A DNA stretch of 64,000 nt, from the NCBI RefSeq assembly GCF_008271695.1, contig NZ_VKKY01000001.1:372001-436000 (forward strand). The letters are read 5' to 3'. The notes under the pieces were generated by a model. That model was given only the letters and a program-made list of their open reading frames with translations. It searched no databases and was not told where the DNA came from. Source of the DNA: Rufibacter hautae. GTDB lineage: Bacteria; Bacteroidota; Bacteroidia; Cytophagales; Hymenobacteraceae. Position 1 is the first letter of the stretch, and each line of letters starts with the position of its first letter. A program made the position numbers and the translations under genes. Shown here in pieces: positions 43,290 to 52,740 of this stretch.

Positions 43290-44062
43290 CCTCCCTTTTA
43301 AGAATAGAACTCCGTAAACTGCTGCCGTACTCCACGTTCTGGGTGCTGTTGGTGTTGCAGTGCTTTTTACTTTTCATCTTCTTCTACGCCCGCGGCAACG
43401 TGATGGTAAACGGGCAGATGGCCGGCGCCGAACTTTACCAGTTCCCCAAGCTGTGGATGCACCTGGCCTACGTCTCCAGTTTCCTTAACCTGATTCCGGG
43501 CATTCTCATCATCATCCTCATCTCAGATGAATACGCCTTCCGCACGCTGCGGCAACAGGTGATAGACGGATTCTCTCGTGCCAACCTGGTGCAGGCCAAG
43601 TACAGCGTCATCCTTTTACTGGCGGCCCTTCTGGCCCTGTATGTGGTCTTTCTGGGCCTCGGGTTTGGGCTGTACCACCGGCAAGACACCGGCAACGACA
43701 CTTCCATGTTCTCCAATGTGCAGGCCATCTTCTATTACCTGGTGCAATTGGTAGGATACATGTCCCTGGCCATGTTCATTGCGTTCCTGGTCAGGAAAAC
43801 CGGCTTGGCCATTATGCTGTTCATGGCATATACCTTGGTGGTAGAAAGGCTTATCCAATGGAAAACTCCGGATCAGATAGACCAATACTTTCCCATGAAA
43901 ACCCTGGGGGCCCTTACACCTAACCCTCACGCCGAAGTAGAGCAACTGATGCTGGGCGTCACCGAAACTCTTTCGCCTCTGCAGGCCCTGGCACCGGCGA
44001 TACTGTACGTGACGCTTTTCTGCTTCCTCTCTTACCAACTGCTCCGCTCCCGCGATTTGTAG
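43286..44062 (+). CDS. ABC transporter permease (ABC-2 type)
   Basis: A 258-residue protein with six predicted membrane helices and the ABC-2 layout, beginning 'MTSLLRIELRKLLPYSTFWVL'. Its ATG overlaps the stop codon of the ATPase gene, so both are translated together. Likely exports a lipid, peptide or drug-like substrate; no more specific call can be made. No third component is nearby. Confidence 0.88.
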   Translation: MTSLLRIELRKLLPYSTFWVLLVLQCFLLFIFFYARGNVMVNGQMAGAELYQFPKLWMHLAYVSSFLNLIPGILIIILISDEYAFRTLRQQVIDGFSRANLVQAKYSVILLLAALLALYVVFLGLGFGLYHRQDTGNDTSMFSNVQAIFYYLVQLVGYMSLAMFIAFLVRKTGLAIMLFMAYTLVVERLIQWKTPDQIDQYFPMKTLGALTPNPHAEVEQLMLGVTETLSPLQALAPAILYVTLFCFLSYQLLRSRDL

Positions 44063-44065
44063 TTT

Positions 44066-44101
44066 CGTTTTTAGCCTGTTTCAGGCAAAACACCCCTAAA
44101 G
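44066..44101 (-). repeat. Dispersed palindrome copy, minus orientation
   Basis: Read on the minus strand: 'GGGGTGTTTTGCCTGAAACA' then 'GGCTAAAAACG'. It is the clearest copy in inverse orientation, lying 4 nt after the permease stop. Confidence 0.55.
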
Positions 44102-44140
44102 CAGAACGCCCCGCTAACCTAGGTTAACGGGGCGTTCTGC
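44101..44140. terminator. Bidirectional hairpin after the permease gene
   Basis: 20-bp arms 44101-44120 and 44121-44140 (one mismatch) form a near-continuous palindrome between convergent genes. Confidence 0.7.
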
Positions 44141-44179
44141 TGTTGTAAAATATCCTGCTTACCCTTAAGCGACGGCCTT

Positions 44180-44887
44180 CTAATCCACGGAGGTGGTTTT
44201 CACCTCTGGCTGGGAAATAGCGCCCAGGTAGCTGACAATCTTTGCCAGATCTGGCAGACTGGTGTACTTGAGTTTATTCTGCTTCACGTACTGCTTCATC
44301 TGGCTGTTTTTCTTGCCGTAGATTACCTCCAGGTCTTTCTTCACGTTGCGGAGTTCTTTCACTTTGCCGTTGGGCAGCAGAATGAAGAAATTATCCAGCC
44401 GTTGGTCTACGTACATGGGGCCGCCTACCGGGTACCTTCCGTAGCCACCGTATGGGTAATAACCGCCACGGTACATCGCATCACGGCTCATGTCGCGGCG
44501 GGTCATGGTCTCCCGCTTAAGAAGCCCATAGTTCCCGATCACGATCTGCTCAAAGAAAGCCGGGGCCAGAAAGTCACTGTAGTCATTGCCCAGATTCCAA
44601 CGCTGGGTCACAAACACGCGGCGGTAGCGTCCGTCATTGTCCAGGGCCTCAAACCCACGGACTGCGATAGGTGAATACGCCACCACGGAGCCGTCTGGCC
44701 GGTTCACCCTGATCATATCCTCTGACCGGTGGTAGGTGATTTTCCCGCTGACAGAATCCCCGTTGGCCAAATAGACCCTTCCGGCAGGCCACTCATCTAC
44801 CAACCCAGAGGACTGCGCCATCGCGTTGGCGGCCCACAGGAACAGCACTACCAAAAGCCCACACGCTTTTCTTACCATCATCTTCAT
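44180..44887 (-). CDS. Secreted protein of unknown function
   Basis: A 235-residue exported protein: signal peptide 'GLLVVLFLWAANAMAQ', then a small strand-rich domain 'RVYLANGDSVSGKITYHRSEDMIRV', followed by 'FFEQIVIGNYGLLKRETMTR' and a C-terminal helical part. No transmembrane helix in the mature part and no catalytic motif recognised. Similar sequences in Bacteroidota are uncharacterised. Codons 1, 3 and 4 are all Met, so the exact start is uncertain by a few residues. Confidence 0.75.
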   Translation of the reverse strand: MKMMVRKACGLLVVLFLWAANAMAQSSGLVDEWPAGRVYLANGDSVSGKITYHRSEDMIRVNRPDGSVVAYSPIAVRGFEALDNDGRYRRVFVTQRWNLGNDYSDFLAPAFFEQIVIGNYGLLKRETMTRRDMSRDAMYRGGYYPYGGYGRYPVGGPMYVDQRLDNFFILLPNGKVKELRNVKKDLEVIYGKKNSQMKQYVKQNKLKYTSLPDLAKIVSYLGAISQPEVKTTSVD

Positions 44888-45116
44888 TTCTTTCTATTCC
44901 TTCAAATAAAATTATATAAGCTTCTTTAAAAAATATACTTTGAAAAACTGAGAAGGTTGTCTTATTCCCAGTACTTTATAAACGGAAAGACAGGTAATTT
45001 CTTGTATGGCTCTCACCAGATAAATAGGACATGTTATCATCGGCGTTGCCGCTTAGCCGGTGTTCAATTAAATATACTTAATAAGGGTAACAATAGAAAC
45101 CTTGTGTTCTTTAAAA

Positions 45117-45151
45117 GCAAAAAGGCGGAAGAAAACCCTCCGCCTTTTTGC
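45117..45151 (-). terminator. Terminator of ribBA
   Basis: Perfect 13-bp stem (45117-45129 with 45139-45151) with A and T runs on its flanks; 6 nt beyond the ribBA stop codon. Confidence 0.88.
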
Positions 45152-45156
45152 TTCTT

Positions 45157-46359
45157 TTACTTTTTCAAGATTAAATGACCTAGCTTATCTCTTTTGGTGG
45201 CCAGGTACCGTTGGTTGTGTTCATTGGGCGCAATCTCAATGGGCACCTGCTCCACAATCTGCAGGCCGTACCCTATGAGGCCGGTCCGTTTGCGGGGATT
45301 GTTGGACAAGAGCCGCATCTTGGTCACGCCTAGGTCCCGCAGGATTTGGGCACCCACGCCATAGTCCCGCTCATCCGTCCCGAAACCCAGTTGCAGGTTA
45401 GCTTCCACAGTATCCAGGCCTTGCTCCTGCAGTTTGTAGGCCTTTAGCTTGTTCAGGAGCCCAATGCCGCGACCTTCCTGGTTCATGTACACGATCACGC
45501 CTTTGCCTTCGCGCTCAATAATCTCCATGGCTTTGTGCAGCTGAGGACCACAGTCACAGCGGCAAGACCCGAAGATATCGCCGGTAACGCAGGAAGAATG
45601 CACCCGCACCAACACCGGTTCGCCTTCTTCCCAGGTGCCTTTCACCAGGGCAAGGTGTTTGGCGTTGTTGCTGCGCTGGGTGTAGGCGTACAAGTCAAAA
45701 GTACCCCAGTCGGTAGGGAGTTCCACGGCAATCTCGCGGTCAATGAGGCTCTCCTTCTGCAGACGGTACGTGATAAGGTCCTTGATGGAGATGAGCTTCA
45801 GGTTGAACCGCTCGGCCACTTTCTCCAGATCGGGCATGCGGGCCATGGTTCCGTCTTCGTTCATGATCTCCACCAAAACTCCGGCAGGCGCCAGTCCGGC
45901 CAGTTGGGCCAGGTCAACGGCTGCCTCGGTGTGGCCGGCTCTCCTGATCACGCCTTCCTTGCGGGCGCGCAACGGGAAAATGTGGCCCGGTTTGCCCAGG
46001 GAAGCCGGGTCGGTCTTCGGATCGGCGAGCGCCAGGATGGTCTTGGCCCTGTCAGAGGCCGAGATGCCCGTGGTGCAGCCGTGTCCCAGCAAATCCACCG
46101 ATACGGTGAACGGCGTGGCGTGCAGGGCGGTGTTGCGACCGACCATCAGTTCCAGGCCCAGTTCATCGCAGCGTTCCTCGGTGAGAGGCGCGCATATGAG
46201 GCCGCGGCCGTGGGTGGCCATAAAGTTGACGATCTCGGGAGTGATTTTCTCAGCGGCACAGATAAAGTCGCCTTCGTTCTCGCGGTCGTCATCGTCTACC
46301 ACAATCACTACTTTGCCGGCTTTTATATCTTCTATTGCGTCTTCTATTCTATCTAACAT
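45157..46359 (-). CDS. ribBA: Bifunctional DHBP synthase / GTP cyclohydrolase II
   Basis: Makes both precursors of riboflavin: 3,4-dihydroxy-2-butanone-4-phosphate from ribulose-5-phosphate, and the pyrimidine from GTP. 400 residues from ATG 46359 ('[16 protein letters not shown]'); upstream codons are rejected as non-conserved. N-terminal RibB domain has '[18 protein letters not shown]'; C-terminal RibA domain has zinc ligands in '[17 protein letters not shown]' and '[12 protein letters not shown]'. Flavin output would also serve the flavoproteins elsewhere in the window. Confidence 0.96.
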   Translation of the reverse strand: MLDRIEDAIEDIKAGKVVIVVDDDDRENEGDFICAAEKITPEIVNFMATHGRGLICAPLTEERCDELGLELMVGRNTALHATPFTVSVDLLGHGCTTGISASDRAKTILALADPKTDPASLGKPGHIFPLRARKEGVIRRAGHTEAAVDLAQLAGLAPAGVLVEIMNEDGTMARMPDLEKVAERFNLKLISIKDLITYRLQKESLIDREIAVELPTDWGTFDLYAYTQRSNNAKHLALVKGTWEEGEPVLVRVHSSCVTGDIFGSCRCDCGPQLHKAMEIIEREGKGVIVYMNQEGRGIGLLNKLKAYKLQEQGLDTVEANLQLGFGTDERDYGVGAQILRDLGVTKMRLLSNNPRKRTGLIGYGLQIVEQVPIEIAPNEHNQRYLATKRDKLGHLILKK

Positions 46360-46413
46360 GATATTGTCTTCTACTGGAAAGCAAGCCAAACGACCTGCCT
46401 GCTTTTGGATGCG

Positions 46414-46421
46414 CAAAGATA
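46414..46421 (-). promoter_or_regulatory. -7 element of ribBA
   Basis: TATCTTTG on the minus strand, exact TAnnTTTG, 55 nt upstream of the chosen ATG. Confidence 0.5.
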
Positions 46422-46621
46422 GCGGTTTTTGCATGGTAAAGTTGCGCATCCTTGGGCAGGGCACTACCCCATGATATACTTACCCTGTGTATAACAATCC
46501 TGCCTGGGAATTAGTGACGAAGCGGAGAAACTTTCTGGAAGTAAAACGGCTGCTTTGCGTGAAATGGGCAAACTGGACAAAGAAAGCCATTGGCAACAGA
46601 GCCCGTTTGTGCGCAAAACAA

Positions 46622-46667
46622 ATGGCGCTTTTAGCCTGATTTGGTAAAACCAGGCCAAAAGCGCCAT
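46622..46667 (-). terminator. Porin terminator merged with dispersed palindrome
   Basis: 17-bp arms 46622-46638 and 46651-46667 (one G-U position). The inner part 'GCCTGATTTGGTAAAACCAG' is a dispersed-family core. It is 76 nt beyond the porin stop codon on the minus strand. Confidence 0.65.
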
Positions 46668-46742
46668 ATCAATGGAAAACGTTTAAAGCGTACTTTTCAG
46701 AAAACAGCCCCTTAACAAGATTGGAGAAGCTGCTTGGCGGTT

Positions 46743-47897
46743 CTAGTTCATAGAAAAGGAGTAAACGAATGCGGCCCCCACAGTGGTCTGGGTTTTCTTG
46801 GAGAACTGCCCGGCGGCATTCTCAAAGAACGCGTCTTTGGCTTTGTCAAACCGAACCTCGGGTTTAACCAGGAAATTGCCTCCCGCCAGTTTGATGTTGC
46901 CCGTCATGGTATACGAGGTCACTTCCAGCGGCCCAAAATACCTTACGCCTTCTGGGTCTGAAAAATACTCGCCCCTGAAGCCTAGCCCAAACTTGCTGCT
47001 GAGCTCATAACTGGCATACAGCGCCCCGCCGCCCCAGGTGGCGTCTATGGACCAGATATCTTCGCTAGACTCCGTATCAGCGCCGGTGTAAAAGGAACCA
47101 TAGGCGGCATTGAGGCCCAGCTTGAACTTTGGGGTAAGTTGGTACGAGGTGGTGAGGTCAAACAAACTGGTGTAGCTCCCCTTGTTTCCCCCGAAGTTGG
47201 ACAAAGTGTTGTATTCATCGCCGCCAATCCAGTTCAGGTACATCCCGAAGCCTTCCAGAGGTGTCAGGTGCACCTGCGCGGTCACCGATTTCTGGTCGTT
47301 CAGGTCATTGAGGCAATCCCAGCCGTTGATCACGCCCAGCATCAGCCCGAGTTTTGGATTGACCGTGTAGTCCAGCTTGGCCCCAGTGTGGTAGAAAGGC
47401 CCGTTCCCGAACAGGTAAGACAAACTGTAGTTGTAGTTGAGCGGGGCATCTATGAGTTCATACCCGATGTGCGTGGCGTACTGCCCCACCGTAAGCCGGA
47501 ACTTATCCGTGAAATCATAAGAGACGTACGCCTGCTTGATGATCTTGGCCGTGCCGGAATTACCAAAGTTGCACAGGTCGGCGTTGGGCCCAAAGGTGAG
47601 GTCTACTACCGCCGTGGCTTTGTCTTTTTTGTAGGTCAGCAAGGTCTGGATCAGCCCCAGCGAGATGTTGTCATGGTACTGGTCAAACACGCGGCCCTGG
47701 TTTTTACCTGATTCTGGCCGGTTGAGGTTGTACTGGTAAAAGGCATCTACGTAGCCGCTCAGGTTGAAGGTCCCTTTAGACGGGGTCGGCTCTTCCACAA
47801 CGGCTTTGAGGGTGTCTACAGAGGAAATTTCCTGGGCAATCGTTATCTTAGCAGCGGCAAAAAACGTTGCCGCTGTAAGCGCGTAAATCTTTCTCAT
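46743..47897 (-). CDS. Outer-membrane porin (Bbp2/OmpL-like)
   Basis: A 384-residue barrel from ATG 47897 with signal peptide ending 'FFAAAKITIAQ'. The mature chain is rich in alternating aromatic strands and matches the beta-barrel porin-2 type ('NLSGYVDAFYQYNLNRPESG', 'YTNKFRLTVGQYATHIG' pattern, C-terminal 'VGAAFVYSFSMN' with an aromatic-rich last strand). It is transcribed after glnK-amt, an arrangement common in Bacteroidota, suggesting that it admits ammonium or small nitrogen solutes through the outer membrane. Confidence 0.88.
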   Translation of the reverse strand: MRKIYALTAATFFAAAKITIAQEISSVDTLKAVVEEPTPSKGTFNLSGYVDAFYQYNLNRPESGKNQGRVFDQYHDNISLGLIQTLLTYKKDKATAVVDLTFGPNADLCNFGNSGTAKIIKQAYVSYDFTDKFRLTVGQYATHIGYELIDAPLNYNYSLSYLFGNGPFYHTGAKLDYTVNPKLGLMLGVINGWDCLNDLNDQKSVTAQVHLTPLEGFGMYLNWIGGDEYNTLSNFGGNKGSYTSLFDLTTSYQLTPKFKLGLNAAYGSFYTGADTESSEDIWSIDATWGGGALYASYELSSKFGLGFRGEYFSDPEGVRYFGPLEVTSYTMTGNIKLAGGNFLVKPEVRFDKAKDAFFENAAGQFSKKTQTTVGAAFVYSFSMN

Positions 47898-48140
47898 ACT
47901 GCTTCTGTTAACTGTTAGGAATATTTTAGGAAAGTGTTCACACCAGGCCCGTGGGCAGCACCTCCTCAAATTGCCGTTTGAGGGACGCAGGTTCTACCGC
48001 ATGGAGACCAGTACTACTAAACAAAGTGAGGAGAAGGGGAACCGTGTTTTGCCAGAAGTAAAAGCAGGGGTAATGTCTAGACCACATTACCTCCTGTTTT
48101 TACGATCCATGTCACTGGTTTCTGCTCCGGCTGCCCGCTC

Positions 48141-49445
48141 TTAGGCAGTAATGGGGGCTCTTTTAGGTAGGTCTGCTTCCAACACCTCTTCTTTTTCTGG
48201 CATGCTCATTTCATACCCGGGGCTGTTGATGTCTGGGTAGGCGTGCATTTTATGCTCGTGAATGTCCAGGCCTTCCATTTCTTCTCTTTCGCTTACCCGC
48301 AAGCCCATGGTCATCTTTAAAACCCACCACAGCACAAAGGCGAAGGCGAAGGTGAACCCTCCAACGGCTCCAATCCCAATCAACTGGCTGATAAGCTGCG
48401 GCGTACCGGCCAGGTTGCCGAAGAAACCCACGGCCAAAGTCCCCCAGATGCCGCACACCAAATGCACCGACAAGGCACCCACCGGATCATCCACCTTTAG
48501 TTTGTCAAATACCGTCACCGCAACCACCACCAGGCTACCAGCCACCAGACCAATGATCACCGAGTCTACCACGCCCATCTGGTCTGCGCCGGCGGTGATG
48601 CCCACCAAACCTGCCAGGATGCCGTTAAGCACCATGGTAAAGTCACCGGTTTTGAAAAGCAGGTAAGAAAACAGGCAACCTCCCACGGCACCAGCCGCTG
48701 CGGCCAAACTGGTCATCACCAACACCCTGGACACCGCCCCTGGAGCCGCCGACAGCACCGATCCGCCGTTGAACCCAAACCAGCCCAACCATAGAATGAA
48801 GACACCAATGGTAGCCATGGGAATGCTGTGGCCCGGGATAGGCTTGATTTTGCCGTTCACGTACTTTCCAATTCTTGGTCCCAGCAACAGAATACCGGCC
48901 AAAGCTCCCCAGCCGCCCACCGAGTGGACAATGGTAGAACCGGCAAAATCATAGAAGGGCGTAGACAAGGTGTTCAGGAAACCACCGCCCCACTTCCACA
49001 TGCCTACTATGGGGTAGCAAAGGCCCACAAATACCACTGAGAACACCAGGAACGTAGCCAACTTGATCCTTTCAGCCACGGCTCCAGACACAATGGTAGC
49101 GCAAGTGGCGGCAAACATGCCCTGGAAAAGGAAATCGGTCCAGAAGGTATAGCCCGCGTTGTAGGAAGACGTTTCGCCGCCTTCAGGCAGGTTGATTCCC
49201 CAGCCAGAGAACCCGAAGACTTTGCCGGCAAAGTCAGCGCCCGGGTACATGAGCGAGAACCCCCACAGGGCGTACATGAGCAAACCTATGGGCGGCATCA
49301 TGCTGTTCTTGAACAGGATGTTGACGGTGTTCTTTGACCTGGCCAGACCAGATTCTAACGTGGCGAACCCCAGATGCATGACAAACACCAAAAAGATGGA
49401 AACCATCATCCAGACATTGTTGATGACAAATAACTCTTGTGACAT
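48141..49445 (-). CDS. amt: Ammonium transporter
   Basis: A 434-residue Amt/MEP/Rh channel with eleven membrane helices. The twin-histidine pore residues are visible in 'STIVHSVGGWGALAG' and 'LSVHLVCGIWGTLAVG'. Following the usual arrangement, the PII gene lies 64 nt upstream on the same strand, and PII should block the pore when nitrogen is plentiful. The C-terminal tail ('EEVLEADLPKRAPITA') is short and charged. Confidence 0.96.
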   Translation of the reverse strand: MSQELFVINNVWMMVSIFLVFVMHLGFATLESGLARSKNTVNILFKNSMMPPIGLLMYALWGFSLMYPGADFAGKVFGFSGWGINLPEGGETSSYNAGYTFWTDFLFQGMFAATCATIVSGAVAERIKLATFLVFSVVFVGLCYPIVGMWKWGGGFLNTLSTPFYDFAGSTIVHSVGGWGALAGILLLGPRIGKYVNGKIKPIPGHSIPMATIGVFILWLGWFGFNGGSVLSAAPGAVSRVLVMTSLAAAAGAVGGCLFSYLLFKTGDFTMVLNGILAGLVGITAGADQMGVVDSVIIGLVAGSLVVVAVTVFDKLKVDDPVGALSVHLVCGIWGTLAVGFFGNLAGTPQLISQLIGIGAVGGFTFAFAFVLWWVLKMTMGLRVSEREEMEGLDIHEHKMHAYPDINSPGYEMSMPEKEEVLEADLPKRAPITA

Positions 49446-49509
49446 GGTAAAATGTTTAGGTGAAAAATAGATTTTGATTTTGAAGTTGTTTGGTAAAATG
49501 AAGGGTGAT

Positions 49510-49848
49510 CTAGAGGGCCATTTCGCCTATTTCGCCGGTTCTGATCCGGATGACTTCCTCCAGATCCATGATGAAGATTTTGCCGTCGCCCACTTTTCCG
49601 GTGGTGGCGATTTTAAGGATGGTGGAAACCACGGGGTCTACCTGGTCATCGGTGGCAATGAGCTCAATCTTGGTCCTGGGAATAAATCCCACGTTGTAGG
49701 AGGTGCCTCGGTACACCTGGGAGGAGCCGTGCTCTAACCCGAACCCCTTCACATCATAGGTAGACATGAACGGAATTCCGATCTCGGCTAAGGCTTCGTA
49801 CACCTCCTCAAATTTGGATGTTCTAATGATTGCTTCAATTTTCTTCAT
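49510..49848 (-). CDS. glnK: P-II family nitrogen regulator
   Basis: A 112-residue PII trimer subunit from ATG 49848 ('MKKIEAIIRTSKFEEVYEAL'). The T loop carries the equivalent of Tyr51 ('YRGTSYNVGFIPRTK') and the ATP/2-oxoglutarate site 'GDGKIFIMDLEEVIRIRTGE' is complete. It regulates the adjacent ammonium transporter by direct binding. Upstream in-frame residues (a Phe/Trp-rich stretch) are rejected as a start. Confidence 0.94.
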   Translation of the reverse strand: MKKIEAIIRTSKFEEVYEALAEIGIPFMSTYDVKGFGLEHGSSQVYRGTSYNVGFIPRTKIELIATDDQVDPVVSTILKIATTGKVGDGKIFIMDLEEVIRIRTGEIGEMAL

Positions 49849-50216
49849 AAGCTTAGCATCTGGTTTTACACTTATTTTCAAAGGGTGTGTTTTCTGACAT
49901 TTATATAAATCTAAAACAAACCACCTAAAAAACAAGAGGTTAAATCAACCATTCATATACATTTCAACCAAATGCACCTTAAATCATACACCCACACAAT
50001 TGCAAACCCTAAGCTATTTTGCTTTCATTTTTCTAATAACATCAATAAAACAGGCTGCACCTTTCCCTCTTTTTCACAAAAGGCTTGGTTTACAAAGCAT
50101 TTATCGACGAATTCTCAAAAAAGGCACTGAAAACAAAAAAGGCTGCCACCCCTTCCTATCAGGAAAAGAAAGTTTCATATTCTTTCAGCGAAAAACAGAG
50201 AGCGCCTTCTATCTGA

Positions 50217-50306
50217 TTGTATCCGCTACGGGAAGGTGTAGAAAAGGCCTTGGCCGAACGCAGGCAGTACATGCAAGCCAAGCAAACCCCAACTGAAAAG
50301 AAATAA
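50217..50306 (+). pseudogene. Possible 3' remnant of a lost gene
   Basis: After a TGA at 50214-50216 one frame reads 'LYPLREGVEKALAERRQYMQ' then 'AKQTPTEKK' and stops at TAA 50304-50306. The charged, Ala/Glu/Lys-rich composition is protein-like and contrasts with the AT-rich surroundings, and a strong hairpin follows 8 nt later, as expected for the end of a transcript. No start is available. It could be chance. Confidence 0.3.
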
Positions 50307-50313
50307 TACAAAA

Positions 50314-50368
50314 AAGCCCTTTGGTTTATGGCTTGTTTCATAGAAACAAGCCATAAACCAAAGGGCTT
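50314..50368. terminator. Perfect 25-bp inverted repeat
   Basis: Arms 50314-50338 and 50344-50368 are exact reverse complements with a 5-nt loop. The inner GGCTTGTTT...AAACAAGCC part belongs to the dispersed palindrome family. It can end dnaG transcription (stop at 50535) or a lost plus-strand gene. Confidence 0.75.
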
Positions 50369-50534
50369 CCAATTGCAAATAATCCTAAAACTATATAAAA
50401 ATTGGTTCTTTCGGGCTGAATTTAAAAGTTAAACAGCCTCAGAATTGAATTCATTTGCGGCTTTAGCCCCAACAAGATGAGAACATCATCGTCCTGAGGC
50501 CATGTATCCTCATCCAGGCTCAGGCGCCGCCAGG

Positions 50535-52529
50535 TCATCTGCTCACCACTATGCCCAACAGGTCTGCGATCTGCTTTTCAAACTCCTTCAGGGCTTTGAT
50601 GGTGCGCAGGGTCTTGTCTAGTTCCTGAGCATCGGTGAGGCGGGGAAGCGTGTCCATCTGGTCTTTGATCATGAGTTGCACGTTGCGCCATTTCAGCCGC
50701 AGCACCTCGCGCTCTGACCCGTAGGAAACCAGGTCACTCTCATGGGGCACAATGATTTCATGCACGGCCCAGCCTTTGCTCAACTCATACTTCTCACTGA
50801 GCAGATCCACCACCTCGGTGCGGATCTCTTTCTCCTCGTGCTGCATGAACTCTGAGGCAGTGGGCAGGAAGCCTTGCTCCAGTTTGAGGCGGCACAGTTC
50901 AAACAGCTTTTTGTAAATAGGGGTCTTAAACTCAATGTCCTCCAGCTCACCCAGCATGAACTGACTGGCGGTGAGGCCTTCCTCCACTTCTTTGTCGGCG
51001 TAATTGAGGATGAATCGGATGACCTCGCGCTCGCGGGTGCGCAGCAGATCGTTCTGGCCGGTTTCCTGCTGGTCTTCCTCTTCGTACATGGCGGCCTCCG
51101 CGGCAGCAGCGGCCTCTGCTTCGGCGGCCATTTCCTCAAAGGAACCGGGCGCGTAGGAAGCCGGTGCAGAACCGTAAGATGAGGACTGCGACTGTTGGGG
51201 CCGAGAGTTCTTCTGCTCAGTGAGGTGAATCTTGTTGTACTCCGAGATAAGCACCTGCTCGTCTATGCCAAACAGAATGCTGCACTGCTTCAGGAACACC
51301 GAGCGCTTGATGGCGTCCGGAATCTTGGCGATGGAGACCACCATCTCCCGGATGGCATCGGCTTTCTTGACCGGGTTGTCCTTAGCTTCCTGCGCGTAGA
51401 GCTCAGATTTGAAGGAGATAAAGTCCTGGCTGTGTTTGGCCAGGTGCTCTTTAAAAGCGGTGTCGCCTACCTTGCGGATGTACGAGTCTGGGTCATCGCC
51501 ATCGGGGAACAGGACCACGTTCACGTTCAGGCCACCTTCCAGAATCAAATCGATTCCGCGTAAAGAGGCTTTAATCCCGGCCGGGTCACCATCATACAAC
51601 ACCGTGATGTTTTTGGTGTAGCGCCCGATAAGCTTGATCTGGTTCTCGGTGAGCGAGGTACCCGAGGAAGCCACCACGTTCTCAATGCCGCCTTGGTGCA
51701 GCGACAAAACATCCAGGTAACCCTCTACCAGGTAGCAGTTGTCTTCCTGCCGGATGGCCTGCTTGGCCTGGTACATGCCGTACAAGACATCAGACTTGTG
51801 GTAGATGGGCGACTCCGGCGAGTTGACGTATTTGGGTGATTTCTTGTCGTTGGTCTTGAGGGTACGCGCGCCAAACCCGATGGTGCGGCCCGACACGTTC
51901 TGGATGGGAAACATCACCCGCCCTCGGAAGCGGTCGTACTGCTTGCCTTCTTCCTGCCTCACAATGGTGAGGCCGGTCTCCTCCAGGTATTTTAGCTGGT
52001 AGCCTTTCTCCAGGGCCGCTTTGGTGAAATCGTCCCAGGAATCAAGGCTATAGCCCAGCTCAAACTTCTGGATGGTAGCCGCCGAGAGGCCGCGCTGTTT
52101 AAAGTACGGTGCGCCTATGCTCTGCCCCTCGTCATGTTTGTGGAGGGCGTTTACGTAGTATTTTTTCGCAAAGTCAGATAAAATGTAGAGGCTGTCGCGC
52201 TCGTTTTGGGCCTGCACCGCCGCCGGGCTCTGGTCTTCCTCAATGTCAATGCTGTACTTCTTGGCCAGGTACTTGAGCGCCTCCACGTAGCTGGTGCCCT
52301 CTATGTCCATGATAAACTGCACCGAGTTACCGGCCTTGCCGCAACCAAAGCACTTGTAAATGCCCTTGTTAGGCGCTACGCTGAAAGAAGGCGACTTTTC
52401 ATGGTGGAACGGGCAGCAAGCCCACATGTTCTGGCCCTTCTTCTTCAAACTCACGAAATCACCCACTACCTCCACTATGTCGGCTTGCAGGATGATCTGG
52501 TCAACAACTTCTTTCTTTATCAGGGCCAT
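50535..52529 (-). CDS. dnaG: DNA primase
   Basis: Makes RNA primers for replication. The 664-residue protein has the CHC2 zinc-binding domain (C39, H42, C60, C63 in 'CPFHHEKSPSF' and 'YKCFGCGKAG'), the TOPRIM catalytic core ('LVEGYLDVLSLHQ', 'LYDGDPAGIKASLRG'), an Ala/Glu-rich linker (about 425-490) and a C-terminal helicase-interaction domain. Length and order are normal. A promoter motif lies 28 nt upstream. Confidence 0.97.
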   Translation of the reverse strand: MALIKKEVVDQIILQADIVEVVGDFVSLKKKGQNMWACCPFHHEKSPSFSVAPNKGIYKCFGCGKAGNSVQFIMDIEGTSYVEALKYLAKKYSIDIEEDQSPAAVQAQNERDSLYILSDFAKKYYVNALHKHDEGQSIGAPYFKQRGLSAATIQKFELGYSLDSWDDFTKAALEKGYQLKYLEETGLTIVRQEEGKQYDRFRGRVMFPIQNVSGRTIGFGARTLKTNDKKSPKYVNSPESPIYHKSDVLYGMYQAKQAIRQEDNCYLVEGYLDVLSLHQGGIENVVASSGTSLTENQIKLIGRYTKNITVLYDGDPAGIKASLRGIDLILEGGLNVNVVLFPDGDDPDSYIRKVGDTAFKEHLAKHSQDFISFKSELYAQEAKDNPVKKADAIREMVVSIAKIPDAIKRSVFLKQCSILFGIDEQVLISEYNKIHLTEQKNSRPQQSQSSSYGSAPASYAPGSFEEMAAEAEAAAAAEAAMYEEEDQQETGQNDLLRTREREVIRFILNYADKEVEEGLTASQFMLGELEDIEFKTPIYKKLFELCRLKLEQGFLPTASEFMQHEEKEIRTEVVDLLSEKYELSKGWAVHEIIVPHESDLVSYGSEREVLRLKWRNVQLMIKDQMDTLPRLTDAQELDKTLRTIKALKEFEKQIADLLGIVVSR

Positions 52530-52556
52530 GGGTACTCAGGAAAATAAGGCGGTAGA

Positions 52557-52564
52557 CAAAGATA
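52557..52564 (-). promoter_or_regulatory. -7 element of dnaG
   Basis: TATCTTTG on the minus strand, exact TAnnTTTG, 28 nt upstream of the dnaG ATG. Confidence 0.5.
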
Positions 52565-52644
52565 CAGATTTTGGGGTTGGTTTTAGATGGTAAGTACTCC
52601 CTGATTGAAGCTGCAGAAGACGATTGCAGGCACCAAAAATCAAA

Positions 52645-52669
52645 AACGCCAACCTAAAAGGCTGGCGTT
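52645..52669 (-). terminator. Terminator of lipoprotein gene
   Basis: 10-bp stem (52645-52654 with 52660-52669, one wobble pair) running on the minus strand into a T-rich tract, beyond the stop of the 52741-53286 gene. A dispersed palindrome copy lies next to it at 52686-52715. Confidence 0.65.
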
Positions 52670-52740
52670 AGTCTAATCTGATTTAGCGCCGATTTGGGGA
52701 AAACGGCACTAAAACAGCCCTTCTATGAAAAAGCGGATGC

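Larger units (their letters stand above)
46360..46742. other. Intergenic region upstream of ribBA
   Basis: 383 bases. A ribBA promoter element lies at 46414-46421 and a porin-gene terminator palindrome at 46622-46667. I looked for an FMN riboswitch leader and saw no conserved helices; the rest shows no coding signal. Confidence 0.6.
49849..50534. other. Long intergenic region between glnK and dnaG
   Basis: 686 bases, AT-rich, with no intact gene. The right part contains a possible 3' gene remnant (50217-50306), a perfect 25-bp hairpin (50314-50368) and a CG-rich strip before the dnaG stop. The left part presumably carries the glnK promoter; no exact TAnnTTTG was found there. Confidence 0.6.

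Noticed and set aside
46360..46742. FMN riboswitch before ribBA
   Set aside because: The leader to the ATG is only about 55 nt from the promoter element and no conserved RFN helices were seen.
50000..50296. 98-codon plus-strand frame in the glnK-dnaG gap
   Set aside because: Composition is mixed, has no conserved motif or promoter, and conflicts with the frame of the possible gene tail; treated as non-coding.
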